Below are positions 26,992 through 36,686 of a stretch of DNA of 64,000 nucleotides, in pieces. Source of the stretch: Ralstonia sp. 25mfcol4.1. GTDB taxonomy: Bacteria; Pseudomonadota; Gammaproteobacteria; Burkholderiales; Burkholderiaceae. Under the pieces are notes generated by a model. The model made no database searches and was not told where the DNA came from. It saw nothing but the letters and a program-made list of their open reading frames with translations. The stretch spans positions 277,603 through 341,602 of the forward strand of contig NZ_FNJO01000007.1 of assembly GCF_900104095.1 (NCBI RefSeq), given 5' to 3'. A program made the translations under genes and the position numbers. Position 1 is the stretch's first letter, and each line of letters starts with the position of its first letter.

Positions 26992-27997
26992 CGTCGCCTC
27001 CGCCAATCTGGACTTCGCCGGCCTCGGCCAGGCGTCTCACCACCTGCAGGATGGCCTTCTGTTCGGCCTCGACCTGCGACACACGCACCGGACCCAGGGC
27101 CTCCAGGTCCTCGCGCAGCATTTCGCCGGCACGCGTCGACATGTTTCGGATGAACTTGTCGCGCAGTTCCTGCTGCGCGCCCTTGAGCGCGACGATAAGC
27201 GATTCGGTGGCCACTTCCTTGAGCACGCGCTGGATGCCGCGGTCGTCCACTTCCATCAGGTTCTCGAACAGGAACATCTCGTCGATGATCTTCTGCGCCA
27301 GGTCGGCGTCGTGCGTACGCACGCCGTCGATCACCGCTTCCTCGTGGGCCGTGCTCATCAGGTTGATGATCTCGGCAGCCGTGCGGACACCGCCCATGCG
27401 GCTGCGCTTCAGGCTCTGGCCTGCCAGCAGCTTGGTCAGCACGTCGGTCAGTTCCTGCAGCGCGCCCGGCTGCACGCCGCCGAACGTGGCGATACGCAGC
27501 ACCACGTCGTTGCGCAGGCGTTCGGTGAAGAAGCCCAGCACTTCGGACGACTTCTGGCGGTCCAGGTGGATCAGGATGGTGGCGATGATCTGCGGATGTT
27601 CGTCCTTGATCAGTTCGGCCACGGTGTTGGCTTCCATCCAGTTCAGCGAATCGATGCCGCCGCCCGGGTCGCGCGATTCCAGGATGTCCTCGATCACCGA
27701 CAGCGCGCGTTCCTCGCCCAGCGCCTTGTTCAGCACGCTCTTGATGAACGAGCTCGAATCGACGTTCAGGGCCAGGTACTGCTCGGTCTCGCCGCGGAAC
27801 TCGGCCAGCACCTCGGCCATTTCCTCGCGGGTCACGGCCGACAGGTTGGCCATGGCGGAGCCGAGCTGCTGCACTTCGCGCGGCGACAGGTGCTTGAACA
27901 CCTCGGCGGCCGAATCCTCGCCCACCGCCATCATCAGGATGGCGCTCTTCTGCAGGCCCTTGTCGGCCGCTCCCTTGCTAGCGTTAGCCTTCGTCAT
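26978..27997 (-). CDS. fliG: Flagellar motor switch protein FliG
   Basis: 339 aa. The N-terminal domain binds FliF ([20 protein letters not shown]), the armadillo-like middle domain carries the [14 protein letters not shown] motif, and the C-terminal torque helix includes [20 protein letters not shown]. The charged residues that interact with stator MotA lie in the C-terminal domain ([20 protein letters not shown]). It overlaps fliF by 14 bp and fliH by 14 bp. Confidence 0.98.
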   Translation of the reverse strand: MTKANASKGAADKGLQKSAILMMAVGEDSAAEVFKHLSPREVQQLGSAMANLSAVTREEMAEVLAEFRGETEQYLALNVDSSSFIKSVLNKALGEERALSVIEDILESRDPGGGIDSLNWMEANTVAELIKDEHPQIIATILIHLDRQKSSEVLGFFTERLRNDVVLRIATFGGVQPGALQELTDVLTKLLAGQSLKRSRMGGVRTAAEIINLMSTAHEEAVIDGVRTHDADLAQKIIDEMFLFENLMEVDDRGIQRVLKEVATESLIVALKGAQQELRDKFIRNMSTRAGEMLREDLEALGPVRVSQVEAEQKAILQVVRRLAEAGEVQIGGGDDAYV

Positions 27998-29669
27998 TTG
28001 CCATCCAGGTCTTGATTACGCTGGCGACCAGGCGCGGGTCGCGTTGCGCGGCGTCACGCACCAGGGCGAGATCGCTTTCATATTTCGCGGCCAGGCGCAG
28101 CACTTCCGGATTGGTTTCCTCTTCCGGCGGCGGCAGCACGGCTTCGGCTGCGGTGGCTTCCGTGGCGTCGGTGGTGGCAGGCAGGGCCGGCGTGGTGTAC
28201 TTGCGCAGCACCGGCCGCGCCACCTTGAACCACAGGAACATGGCCAGCAGGGCCAGCAGCAGGTAGCCGACACCGGTCTTGGCCAGGTCGATCATCTGCG
28301 GCTGCTTCCACAGCGGCAGTTCCGGTTCCGTCTTGTTGTCGGCCGTGAACGGGCTGTTGACCACGTTCAGCGAATCGCCGCGATCGGCCGAGAAGCCCAT
28401 CGCTTCCTTGGTCAGGTTCTCGATCTGGGCCAGTTCCTTGGCGGACAGCGCCTCGGTGATCGGCTTGCCCTTGGCGTCGACCTTGCTGCGGTAGTTCACC
28501 ACCACGGCTACCGACAGGCGCTTCACGCCGCCCGGCGCCTGCTGCACGTGGCGCACGGTACGGTCGAGTTCGTAGTTGGTGGTGGCGTCGCGGCGGTTGC
28601 TGCTCGGGCCGGTCTTTTCTGCCGTCTGCGTGGCCTGGTTGGGCTGCGCCTGGGCCGGCGGGTTCGGCTGGCCGGGCTGGCGCGGCGGCTGCGGCGTGGT
28701 GACCGGCGCCACGGCAGCGGCGGGCGGCTGGTTGGACAGCGCGCCGGGCACGCCCCCTACGCCGGAACCGCCCTGCTGGTTCGATTCGCTGGTCTGCTGG
28801 CTGCGGATGGCCGCCTTGGTCGGATCCTGGTTCGGCTTGAAGCTCTCGTCGGTATGTTCCACCGACGAGAAGTCGATATCGGCCGTGACCTGGGCGTGGA
28901 CGTTGTCCTTGCCAAGGATCGGGGCCAGGATCGATTCCACGCGCTTGACGTAGCTCTGTTCCACCTGCTGCACGAACTTGAGCTGGGTGGCGTCCATCGA
29001 GCGGTCGCTGCTGCCAGACAGCAGGTTGCCGTGCTGGTCGACGATGGAGATCGATTTCGGCGTCAGTTCGGGCACGCTGGACGACACCAGGTGCGTGATC
29101 GCGGCCACCTGGCCTTCATCGACCGCGCGGCCCGGGTACAGCTGCAGCACCACCGATGCGGTGGGCTTCTGGCGTTCGCGCACGAACAGCGTGGGCTTGG
29201 GGATGGCCAGGTGCACGCGTGCCGACTGCACGGCACCGATCGATTCGATCGAACGTGCCAGCTCGCCTTCCAGGCCGCGCTGGTAGTTCACCTGCTCGGC
29301 AAACTGGCTGATGCCGAACTTCTGGTTGTCCATCAGTTCCATGCCCGTGGTACCGCTCTTGGGCAGGCCCTGGCTGGCCAGGCGCAGGCGCGTCTCGGCA
29401 ACCTTGTCGGACGGCACCATGACGGCGCCGCCGCCTTCGGCGAACTTGTACGGCACGTTCATCTGCTGCAGCGACTGGATCACTGCACCGCCGTCGCGCT
29501 CGGACAGGTTGGTGTACAGCACCTTGTAGTCCGGCTGGCGCGACCACATGACGCCCACGGCAATCGCGGCAACCAGCGCCGCGCCGCCCAGCATCAGGGG
29601 CAGACGCGGATTGCCCTTGAGCTTTTCGACCAGGGCCGCGCCGTTCGGCAGGGTGGCGGCCGCGTTCAT
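27984..29669 (-). CDS. fliF: Flagellar MS-ring protein FliF
   Basis: 561 aa from the ATG at 29669, preceded by CCGGAGACG; an alternative ATG nine codons upstream is less well placed. Two membrane helices are visible ([20 protein letters not shown] near residue 30 and [20 protein letters not shown] near residue 460). The periplasmic ring domains lie between them ([20 protein letters not shown], then [24 protein letters not shown] motifs), with a Pro/Gln-rich linker. The C-terminal tail binds FliG. First gene of fliFGHIJK, divergent from fliE. Confidence 0.97.
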   Translation of the reverse strand: MNAAATLPNGAALVEKLKGNPRLPLMLGGAALVAAIAVGVMWSRQPDYKVLYTNLSERDGGAVIQSLQQMNVPYKFAEGGGAVMVPSDKVAETRLRLASQGLPKSGTTGMELMDNQKFGISQFAEQVNYQRGLEGELARSIESIGAVQSARVHLAIPKPTLFVRERQKPTASVVLQLYPGRAVDEGQVAAITHLVSSSVPELTPKSISIVDQHGNLLSGSSDRSMDATQLKFVQQVEQSYVKRVESILAPILGKDNVHAQVTADIDFSSVEHTDESFKPNQDPTKAAIRSQQTSESNQQGGSGVGGVPGALSNQPPAAAVAPVTTPQPPRQPGQPNPPAQAQPNQATQTAEKTGPSSNRRDATTNYELDRTVRHVQQAPGGVKRLSVAVVVNYRSKVDAKGKPITEALSAKELAQIENLTKEAMGFSADRGDSLNVVNSPFTADNKTEPELPLWKQPQMIDLAKTGVGYLLLALLAMFLWFKVARPVLRKYTTPALPATTDATEATAAEAVLPPPEEETNPEVLRLAAKYESDLALVRDAAQRDPRLVASVIKTWMANDEG

Positions 29670-30028
29670 GCGCGCGTCTCCGGCTTGGCCGGGCATTCCC
29701 TGCCCTTACCACTCAGGCCTTCGCTGCCGTTAATCATCTCGGCACGGCTCACTTTACGCTGCTGAAAAAACACGCGCACTCCCCGCGTTAGTTGAATTCC
29801 ATGGAGTCAGGCGGCAAGACGAGAAACGCGTCGATCCGCCAGATCCGGCACGGTAGCGATGATCGGGCAGACGGCCGAGGAACAATCGGCTGAATAGGCG
29901 AGGTTTTTCCGCCGATTTCAGCCTTTGGACAGAGGCAGGCGGCCAGTACAGTGCGAGGGCTGAAACAGGATGACGAGTAGTGTTTTCGTCACATTGATCC
30001 TGTCCCGACTGACCAACCTGTACGTGCC
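29670..30028. promoter_or_regulatory. Divergent fliF / fliE control region
   Basis: 359 bp with no gene. It must hold the promoters of both flagellar operons. The clearest structure is AATCGGC (29884-29890) facing GCCGATT (29911-29917), with an overlapping pair GGCTGAA (29888-29894) / TTCAGCC (29917-29923). Together these form an imperfect dyad that recalls FlhDC half-sites, but the spacing is shorter than the enterobacterial consensus. No convincing FliA promoter was found. Confidence 0.5.
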
Positions 30029-30352
30029 ATGACCATTTCTTCCATCGAGGGCATGCTCCAGCAACTGCGCGGCCTGGCGCAGGTAGCTGGCGGCGGAACC
30101 CCCTCCCAGGCCGCGAATTCGGCCGCCACGGCCGGCTTTGCCGGCGAACTGCAACGCTCGCTGCAACGCCTGAACGCCACCCAGGAACGCGCCTACGGCC
30201 AAGCCGAGGCCTTTGAAGTGGGCAAGCCCGGCGTGTCGCTCAACGACGTGATGATCGACATGCAGAAGGCCAACATTTCGTTCCAAACCACCGTGCAGGT
30301 GCGCAACCGCCTGGCGGCTGCCTATCAGGAAATGATGAACATGCCGGTCTGA
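30029..30352 (+). CDS. fliE: Flagellar hook-basal body protein FliE
   Basis: 107 aa, normal for FliE. The C-terminal signature is complete (VSLNDVMIDMQKANISFQTT followed by VRNRLAAAYQEMMNMPV). FliE joins the MS-ring to the proximal rod and is one of the first exported axial proteins. It is transcribed alone, divergently from fliF, and followed by a perfect bidirectional terminator. Confidence 0.97.
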   Translation: MTISSIEGMLQQLRGLAQVAGGGTPSQAANSAATAGFAGELQRSLQRLNATQERAYGQAEAFEVGKPGVSLNDVMIDMQKANISFQTTVQVRNRLAAAYQEMMNMPV

Positions 30353-30392
30353 CGTCCGGTACGCGTCCGGCGCGCTGCGGCGCGCCAACGGC

Positions 30393-30429
30393 AAAAAGGC
30401 CATGCGAGCGAAAGCCGCATGGCCTTTTT
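30393..30429. terminator. Bidirectional terminator between fliE and the glycosylation operon
   Basis: AAAAAGGCCATGCG and CGCATGGCCTTTTT form a perfect stem with a 9-base loop. The T-run on one strand and the A-run on the other let it end both fliE (plus) and the acetyltransferase-ending operon (minus). Confidence 0.92.
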
Positions 30430-30468
30430 GCTATGTGGGAGTTTCCCGCCCGGGGGCAGGAACACCGT

Positions 30469-31122
30469 TCAGACGCGGAAGTATTCCTCGGCCGCGCGTT
30501 CGCTGGCCGGCTTGCACACCAGGTCGCCGGCCTGCCCGGCATAGACCAGACAGTTGCCCGGCGTTTCGCGGTTGAGCACGCTCACGCCCTGGGCCACCAC
30601 CGAATTGTCGCGCACGTGGCTGCGGCCGATGATGGCCGTGTTCGGATACATCACCACGCCTTCGCCAATGACGGGCGCCACGCCATGGTTCTTGCCAACC
30701 GTGGAATTCTGGTAAAGCACCAGGTAGTTGCCGTAGGTGGCCTTGGCCAGCACGATGCCCACCGAGTGGCCGATGAAGAACACCTCGGGCATTTCGATCT
30801 CGTAGAACAGGTCGATGGCATTGAGGGCCTTGTTGAGCAGGAACAGCTTCGTACACGCCTCGCCGTTGCGCTCGTTGCGCCAGATCGTATTGGCCAGGTA
30901 GTAGAGGTACTGGCAATACTGCGACGAATGCAGGTAGTTGAACTGGCCGGGGCGCCACATGCGCACCGCGTCGATGCACCGGCCGGTGCGGGCCAGCGCC
31001 TCGTCGATATGGCGCGTCACCACGGGCAGCAGCGCATCGCCACGGCCGTCCGGTACCAGGTTGGCCACCTGCGCGCAGGTATAGGCCGCGAGCGATTCGC
31101 GGGTCTGTCCGATCAGTTCCAT
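30469..31122 (-). CDS. Serine acetyltransferase-like hexapeptide-repeat acyltransferase
   Basis: 217 aa from MELIGQTRESLAAYT; longer upstream reading was rejected because it runs into the preceding gene. An N-terminal helical domain is followed by left-handed beta-helix repeats (LVLYQNSTVGKNHGVAPVIG, then EGVVMYPNTAIIGRSHVRDN and SVVAQGVSV). The catalytic-type His is in GKNHGVAP. Members transfer acetyl groups from acetyl-CoA. As the last gene of the glycosylation operon it probably O- or N-acetylates the nucleotide sugar. Its start overlaps the upstream reductase gene by 10 bp. Confidence 0.85.
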   Translation of the reverse strand: MELIGQTRESLAAYTCAQVANLVPDGRGDALLPVVTRHIDEALARTGRCIDAVRMWRPGQFNYLHSSQYCQYLYYLANTIWRNERNGEACTKLFLLNKALNAIDLFYEIEMPEVFFIGHSVGIVLAKATYGNYLVLYQNSTVGKNHGVAPVIGEGVVMYPNTAIIGRSHVRDNSVVAQGVSVLNRETPGNCLVYAGQAGDLVCKPASERAAEEYFRV

Positions 31123-31922
31123 GGGCGAACCCCTTCCAGGTAGCCTGCCACCACCGAACGCACGTCGCGCGGTGCCACGCCGAGCGCGCGCAATGCCGCC
31201 GTGTTGCATTCCGCAGCCCGTTGCACGGGTGAGTGGCGTGCCAGGGCAATGTCCCAGCCGCCCGCGTTGAAAACCTCGGCCAGCTCGCCGTTCGATACGT
31301 TCTGGCCGCTGGCGACATTGAAGATGCCGCCGGCGTGGCGCGTGGAAATGGCAACCAGCGCGTCAACCACGTCATCGAGATGGATGTAGTCGCGCACGAA
31401 GCCGGAGTCGCTGTCGAGGCGGAACGCGCGCTCGGTGGCGGCGCGCATCAGCCATTCCGACAGGAATCCCGGCGACTCGGGCGCCCAGTCGAACACGCAC
31501 GAAAGGCGTGCCACGGCGGTGCGGCCGGCTGCCACGGTCAGGCACAGGTTCTCGCCCAGTCCCTTCGAGAAGTCGTACAGCGCGCGCGGATTGGCCGGCT
31601 GCAGCGTCAGGGCTGCCGCCTCATCGCCCACGGGCAGCTGCGACGTGTCGTAGAGACGCGTCGACGACAGGTACACCAGGTGCTCGTAGCGGTTGGCGCG
31701 CAGCACGTCGGCCAGCAGCGTGACGTGTGCGGTCACCGTGTCGTACGGCCGTGCGGCGTAGTCGGCGGTGAGCCCCGCGCAGTAGTAGACGTGTCCCAGG
31801 TCGCGGGTGAACAGCGCGCGGTCGCCGCGCGCCGGCACCCAGACCTCGTGGCCGGCACGCCGCAGCGTGTCGGCCAGGCGACGACCGACAAAGCCGGCGC
31901 CGCCGATTACCGTACAACGCAT
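31113..31922 (-). CDS. NAD-dependent epimerase/dehydratase (extended SDR)
   Basis: 269 aa, shorter than most extended SDR sugar epimerases. Nucleotide-binding motif GGAGFVGRRLADTL is at residues 7-20. The active-site Tyr-x3-Lys is ALYDFSKGLGENL and the substrate loop is RDYIHLDDVVDALVAI. In this pathway it probably reduces or epimerises a 4-keto group of the CDP-sugar made by RfbF/RfbG. It lies 8 bp after the FkbM gene and overlaps the acetyltransferase start. Confidence 0.88.
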   Translation of the reverse strand: MRCTVIGGAGFVGRRLADTLRRAGHEVWVPARGDRALFTRDLGHVYYCAGLTADYAARPYDTVTAHVTLLADVLRANRYEHLVYLSSTRLYDTSQLPVGDEAAALTLQPANPRALYDFSKGLGENLCLTVAAGRTAVARLSCVFDWAPESPGFLSEWLMRAATERAFRLDSDSGFVRDYIHLDDVVDALVAISTRHAGGIFNVASGQNVSNGELAEVFNAGGWDIALARHSPVQRAAECNTAALRALGVAPRDVRSVVAGYLEGVRPWN

Positions 31923-31930
31923 TGCGATCC

Positions 31931-33001
31931 TCAGTTGGCCGGATGGTGCAGCGCCGGGTCGCGGTGCCACAGCAGCTTGGGGCTGACGCCCGGCACGACA
32001 GCAAAGCCGTCGCCTTGCAGCAGCGCGGGATCCTTCACGGCCACCATGTTGAAGCCGTGTGCAGGGCCTTCCAGGTACACCTTGTCCACCGGCACCAGTT
32101 CCACCGGGCGGCCCTGCATGTCGACGTTCGAGTTGAAGTCGCGCACGGCGTACACGTGATAGCCATAGCCCTTGAGCAGCTGGATGATCTCGGCGTTCTC
32201 CAGGCCGCGGCTCCAGTCCACGTAGTGGCGGTGCACTTCGAACACGAGGTTCGGCGCTTCGCCGGCAGGGCGGGCCAGTTGCTTCGCGGCACCCTTGAAG
32301 ACGTTCAGTTCGGCACCTTCGATGTCGAGCATGATCAGGGCGAGCTTGTCCAGCTTCTGCTCGGCGCAGTAGTCGTCGATCGTCACCGTCTTGAAGCTGT
32401 CGTCGCCCGCGGGGCCGGTGCTGTGGACGGCGTGCGCAAACGAATCGTGGCCTTCCAGGCGCAGTTGCGTGGTGCTGTCCGACCACAGGCCAAGGCGCCA
32501 GCTGCGGATGTTGTCCACCTTGTTCAGCTCCGCGTTGTTGCGCAGCATGCCAAGCTGGTCGGCATTGGGCTCGAACGCGTGGCAGGTGCCGCCGGCACGG
32601 GCCAGCTGGCGGGCCATCAGGATCACCTGGTCGCCGAAGTAGGCGCCGCCCACCACGGCATGGCCGCCGCGCTCGCACAGCCTGACCAGCAGCTTGGTGG
32701 TCTGCGGTTCCCAGACGTGGTCCGGTGCGGCCGGCGTGCTCATCAGGAAGTCGCGGGCGATCTTGGTGCGGTACAGGAATTCGAAGACCGTGCCGTCGGC
32801 CAGCGTCTTGCGCAGGCGCGAGGTCTCGTTGTACATCGCATCGACGATCGGGCCGGTGATGTCGTCGCGCACGCTGCCCTCGTAGGCGTCCAGGTCCTGC
32901 TCGATGCTCTTGCACAGGGCAATGACCTTGTCTCGGGCGGCGGCGCTGCCGCCCACCGTGCGCAACGCGTCGGAAAGCTTCTGCAAATGTTCAGTCGTCA
33001 T
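31931..33001 (-). CDS. FkbM-family methyltransferase
   Basis: 356 aa. The SAM-binding core begins at VVGGAYFGDQVILMARQLAR and continues through CHAFEPNADQLGMLRNNAEL. Later motifs are TIDDYCAEQKLDKLALIMLD and EGAELNVFKGA, typical of the FkbM (Methyltransf_21) domain, which O-methylates sugars and polyketides. About 90 N-terminal residues precede the domain and may recognise the acceptor. The position in a sugar operon suggests methylation of the flagellar glycan. Confidence 0.9.
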   Translation of the reverse strand: MTTEHLQKLSDALRTVGGSAAARDKVIALCKSIEQDLDAYEGSVRDDITGPIVDAMYNETSRLRKTLADGTVFEFLYRTKIARDFLMSTPAAPDHVWEPQTTKLLVRLCERGGHAVVGGAYFGDQVILMARQLARAGGTCHAFEPNADQLGMLRNNAELNKVDNIRSWRLGLWSDSTTQLRLEGHDSFAHAVHSTGPAGDDSFKTVTIDDYCAEQKLDKLALIMLDIEGAELNVFKGAAKQLARPAGEAPNLVFEVHRHYVDWSRGLENAEIIQLLKGYGYHVYAVRDFNSNVDMQGRPVELVPVDKVYLEGPAHGFNMVAVKDPALLQGDGFAVVPGVSPKLLWHRDPALHHPAN

Positions 33002-33023
33002 GGGTGGCTCCGCTAGGGGGTTG

Positions 33024-33590
33024 TCAGTTTTCAGGGTGAAAGTTGGGTTGCGCGGCCAGTTCGGCCAGCGTGGGCAAGGCCAGGTCCTTGGCGGAGATCA
33101 GGCGATCCGCGCAGTGGGGCCAGGCAATGCCGATGGCGGGATCGTCCCAGCGCACGCCGGCGCTGCTGCCGGGCGCGAACGGCACCGTCATCTGGTAGAA
33201 CACCTCGGACAGCGGCGTCAGGGTCTGGAACCCATGCGCCACGCCTTTCGGAATAAAGATCGCCCGCTGCGCCTCGGCATCGAGCACCACGGCCTGCCAT
33301 TGCAGGTACGTGGGCGATTCCGGGCGCAGGTCCAGGATCACGTCGTGGACCGCGCCGGTGGTCACGCGCACGAGCTTGTCCTCGGCGTGCGCGCCGCGCT
33401 GGAAGTGCATGCCGCGCAGGATGCCCGCCCGCGTGTTGCGCGACACGCTCTGCTGCACGAAGCGCGCATCGATGCCGTGCGCCGCGAACGCGTCCACGCA
33501 GACCGTGCGCGCGAAAAAGCCACGCTCGTCGGCCAGTGGTTCGGGGTCGACGATCCAGGCACCGGCGATGCGGGCAGGCGTGAAGATCAC
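33024..33590 (-). CDS. dTDP-4-dehydrorhamnose 3,5-epimerase-like protein (RfbC family)
   Basis: 188 aa from a GTG start that overlaps the upstream stop as GTGA. The cupin fold and active site are intact: ERGFFARTVCVDAF, QQSVSRNTRAGILRGMHFQR with the catalytic His, and VHDVILDLRPESPTYLQWQA followed by FIPKGVAHGFQTL with conserved Tyr/His positions. It epimerises C3 and/or C5 of a 4-keto-6-deoxyhexose. With RfbF/RfbG upstream, the substrate is likely CDP-linked rather than dTDP-linked; that is inference. Confidence 0.9.
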   Translation of the reverse strand: MIFTPARIAGAWIVDPEPLADERGFFARTVCVDAFAAHGIDARFVQQSVSRNTRAGILRGMHFQRGAHAEDKLVRVTTGAVHDVILDLRPESPTYLQWQAVVLDAEAQRAIFIPKGVAHGFQTLTPLSEVFYQMTVPFAPGSSAGVRWDDPAIGIAWPHCADRLISAKDLALPTLAELAAQPNFHPEN

Positions 33591-34840
33591 GGCAGCACCA
33601 CGGTTTCGGGGATGGCCACCACGAACCGGCCGCCCCAGGCCCGGATGCCGGCCATCTGGTCCATTACCTCGTCCTTGATGTTCCAGGGCAGGATCAGCAG
33701 GTAATCCGGCCTGCGGCTGTCGATGACCTCGGGCGCGAACACGGGGATGCGCGAACCGGGCAGCAGCTTGTCCTGCTTGGCGGGGTTGCGGTCCACGACG
33801 TACTCCACCAGGTCGGCATCGATGCCGCAGTAGTTCAGCAATGTGTTGCCTTTGGCGGCCGCGCCGTAAGCGGCGACGCGCTTGCCCTGGCGGCGTGCGT
33901 CGATCAGGAAGGCCAGCAGGTCGATGCGTGCCCGGCGCACGCCCTCGGCGAATGCCGTGTAGCGCGCCGTGGCGTTCAGGCCGCCACGCGTTTCTTCGTC
34001 CAGGCAGGCCTGCACGGCCGCCGTGGTGCCGTGCTTCGCATGCTGGTGGCACGCAAACAGGCGCAGGCTGCCGCCGTGCGTGGGCAGGTGCTCGATGTCG
34101 AATACGCGCAGGCCGGCGCGCGCCAGGATCGGCACCAGGGCGGTCAGCGACAGGTACGAATAGTGCTCGTGGTACAGCGTGTCGAACTGGTTTTGCTCCA
34201 GCAGGCGCAGCAGGTGCGGGAATTCCAGCGTCACGACGCCTTCGGGCTTCAGCACCAGCGGCATGCCGCCGACGAAGTCATTGATGTCGGGTACGTGGGC
34301 CAGCACGTTGTTGCCCAGCAGCAGGTCCACCTGCCAGCCTTCCACGCTCAGCGCGCGGGCGGTGCGCTCGCCGAAGAACAGTTCCCGGCTGTCGATGCCC
34401 TTGGCGCGTGCGGCGGCGCCGGTGTTGGCCGACGGCTCGATGCCCAGGCAGGGCACGCCGTTCTGGTGGAAATACTGCAGCAGGTAGCCGTCGTTGCTCG
34501 CGATTTCAATCACACGGCTTTGCGGTCCCAGTCCGAAGCGGGCGGTCATCGACGCGACATAGCGGCGCGCGTGGTCGAGCCACGAGGTCGAGAACGACGA
34601 GAAGTACACGTAGTCGTCGTGGAAATGGGTCTCGGCTGGCGTGGCGTCGCGCAACTGCACCAGCCAGCAGCTGTCGCAGACCATCGCGTGCAGCGGATAG
34701 AACATCTCGCCATGGGCGATGTTCTCGGGCCTGATGAAAGCGTTGGAGACCGGCGACAGGCCGAGGTCCACCATGGTGTGCGTCAGCGGCGCGCCACAGG
34801 CGCGGCAGTTCGCGGGGTGAGCGTTGGGTTGAGCGGTCAT
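33587..34840 (-). CDS. SAM-dependent sugar C-methyltransferase
   Basis: 417 aa. The N-terminal zinc ribbon is visible (NCRACGAPLTHTMVDLGLSP, then MVCDSCWLVQL), the SAM motif is VIEIASNDGYLLQYF, and the C-terminal domain has GAAAKGNTLLNYCGIDADLV followed by VVDRNPAKQDKLLPGSRIPV. This three-part architecture is that of NDP-hexose 3-C-methyltransferases (TylCIII/EryBIII class) that make branched sugars. It overlaps rfbG upstream (ATGA) and the epimerase downstream (GTGA). Confidence 0.9.
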   Translation of the reverse strand: MTAQPNAHPANCRACGAPLTHTMVDLGLSPVSNAFIRPENIAHGEMFYPLHAMVCDSCWLVQLRDATPAETHFHDDYVYFSSFSTSWLDHARRYVASMTARFGLGPQSRVIEIASNDGYLLQYFHQNGVPCLGIEPSANTGAAARAKGIDSRELFFGERTARALSVEGWQVDLLLGNNVLAHVPDINDFVGGMPLVLKPEGVVTLEFPHLLRLLEQNQFDTLYHEHYSYLSLTALVPILARAGLRVFDIEHLPTHGGSLRLFACHQHAKHGTTAAVQACLDEETRGGLNATARYTAFAEGVRRARIDLLAFLIDARRQGKRVAAYGAAAKGNTLLNYCGIDADLVEYVVDRNPAKQDKLLPGSRIPVFAPEVIDSRRPDYLLILPWNIKDEVMDQMAGIRAWGGRFVVAIPETVVLP

Positions 34841-35928
34841 GCGCAGAATTGGCCGATTTGTCGTTCAGTGATGGCGCGCGCCTGGGTCGGGTCCATCTGG
34901 ACGGTGCGATACCAGCTGGCCGTGGCGGCCAGCGCCTCTTGCAGCGTCCAGCGTGGCATCCAGCCCAGTTCGGTGCGGGCGCGCGCAGCGTCGAGATACA
35001 GGTTGCGCGCCTCGTGGGGCGCGGCGCCCGGCGGGGGGCAGTGTTTCCAGTCGAGTTCCGGCCAATGCGACTGCAGGCCGGCCAGCACCGTGGCGACCGG
35101 CAGGTTGTCGCGCGGCTCGGGCCCGAAATTGAAGGCGTCGGCCATGGCGGCGTCGCCATCGAGCAGGCGGCTGCCCAGGCGCAGGTAGCCGTGCAGCGCT
35201 TCCAGCACGTGCTGCCACGGGCGGGTGGCCTGCGGGCTGCGGATCTCCAGCGTGCGTGCCGCCGCTGCCGCCCGCGCAGCGTCGGGGATCAGGCGGTCTT
35301 CCGACCAGTCGCCGCCGCCGATCACGTTGCCGGCGCGCGCAGTCGCCAGCAGTACGCCACGTTCGGCCAGGAACGACTTGCGATAGCTGGCGGCCACCAG
35401 TTCGGTGCCCGCCTTGCTGGCACTGTAGGGGTCATGACCGCCGAGCGGATCGGTTTCGCGATAGCCCCAGAGCCATTCCTTGTTGTCGTAGCACTTGTCG
35501 GTCGTGACCACGATCACGGCGCGCACCGACGCGCACGCGCGCACGGCGTCCAGCACGTTGACGGTGCCCATGACGTTGGTCGACCACGTCTGCGCCGGAT
35601 CGCGATAGCTGGCGCGCACCAGCGGCTGGGCGGCCAGGTGCAGCACGATTTCGGGCTGCGCGTCCTGCATGGCTTGCGCGAGCGTGGCCGCGTCACGGAT
35701 ATCGGCGACGGTATGGCGCACCAGCGCGGCGCGCACGTCGGCGGCGTCGAACAGGCTCGGTGCGGTGTTCGGCGCCAGCGCGTAGCCGCTCACCTGCGCG
35801 TCGAAGCGCGCCAGCAGCAGCGCCAGCCAGGCGCCCTTGAAGCCGGTGTGACCCGTGACAAAGACGCGCCGGCCGCGATAGGCCGCGAACACGCTGGCGG
35901 GGTTGCCGGTCGTTACCAGATCTTCCAC
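34837..35928 (-). CDS. rfbG: CDP-glucose 4,6-dehydratase
   Basis: 363 aa from a GTG at 35928, inside the end of rfbF (16-bp overlap). The extended SDR motifs fit Rfb[21 protein letters not shown], then [20 protein letters not shown] and [20 protein letters not shown]. The last two are diagnostic of CDP-glucose rather than dTDP-glucose enzymes. It converts CDP-glucose to CDP-4-keto-6-deoxyglucose. The GTG start was chosen because it gives the standard N-terminal length before [11 protein letters not shown] and lies just after GGGCAAGG. Confidence 0.95.
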   Translation of the reverse strand: MEDLVTTGNPASVFAAYRGRRVFVTGHTGFKGAWLALLLARFDAQVSGYALAPNTAPSLFDAADVRAALVRHTVADIRDAATLAQAMQDAQPEIVLHLAAQPLVRASYRDPAQTWSTNVMGTVNVLDAVRACASVRAVIVVTTDKCYDNKEWLWGYRETDPLGGHDPYSASKAGTELVAASYRKSFLAERGVLLATARAGNVIGGGDWSEDRLIPDAARAAAAARTLEIRSPQATRPWQHVLEALHGYLRLGSRLLDGDAAMADAFNFGPEPRDNLPVATVLAGLQSHWPELDWKHCPPPGAAPHEARNLYLDAARARTELGWMPRWTLQEALAATASWYRTVQMDPTQARAITERQIGQFCA

Positions 35929-36686
35929 GGTGCCTTGCCCGATTGCCACAGGTCCTCCAGCAGGTTCTTCTCGCGCAGCGTGTCCATCGGCTGCCAGAAG
36001 CCGGTGTGTTCGAAGGCAGCCATCTGGCCGCTGCGCGCCAGTTCGCGCATCGGCGCCTCTTCCCACGACATGCTGTCGTCCTCGATCAGATCGATCACCT
36101 CGGGCTGCAGCACGAAAAAGCCGCCGTTGATCCATGCCCCGTCGCCACGCGGCTTCTCGGTGAAGCCGCTGACCAGTTCGCTGTCACCACGTTCCAGCGC
36201 GCCATAGCGGCCGGGCGGCTGCACGGCGGCGACGGTGGCGCGGCGGCCGTGCGAGCGGTGGAAGGCAATTTCGCGGCTGATATCGATGTCGGACACGCCG
36301 TCGCCATAGGTAAAGCAGAACGCCTCGCCCGGCGTCAGGTATTCGCGCACGCGGCGCAGGCGGCCGCCGGTCATCGAATCCTCGCCGGTGTCCACCAGTG
36401 TCACGCTCCACGGCTCGGCCTTGCGGTGGTGCACGGCCATGCGGTTCTCGCGCATGTCGAACGTCACGTCCGACATGTGCAGGAAGTAGTTGGCGAAGTA
36501 TTCCTTGATGACGTAGCCCTTGTAGCCCAGGCAGATCACGAACTCGTTCACGCCGTGGGCCGAGTACATCTTCATGATGTGCCACAGGATCGGCTTGCCG
36601 CCGATCTCGATCATCGGCTTCGGACGCAGGTGCGATTCTTCGGAGATCCGGGTGCCGAGGCCACCGGCCAGGATGACGGCTTTCAT
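35913..36686 (-). CDS. rfbF: Glucose-1-phosphate cytidylyltransferase
   Basis: 257 aa, the typical RfbF length. N-terminal nucleotidyltransferase motif is [20 protein letters not shown] followed by [19 protein letters not shown]. The RfbF-specific features [34 protein letters not shown] and [19 protein letters not shown] are present. It makes CDP-glucose from glucose-1-phosphate and CTP. It overlaps the GT41 stop (ATGA) and the rfbG start, so the two CDP-sugar enzymes are translationally coupled. Confidence 0.97.
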   Translation of the reverse strand: MKAVILAGGLGTRISEESHLRPKPMIEIGGKPILWHIMKMYSAHGVNEFVICLGYKGYVIKEYFANYFLHMSDVTFDMRENRMAVHHRKAEPWSVTLVDTGEDSMTGGRLRRVREYLTPGEAFCFTYGDGVSDIDISREIAFHRSHGRRATVAAVQPPGRYGALERGDSELVSGFTEKPRGDGAWINGGFFVLQPEVIDLIEDDSMSWEEAPMRELARSGQMAAFEHTGFWQPMDTLREKNLLEDLWQSGKAPWKIW

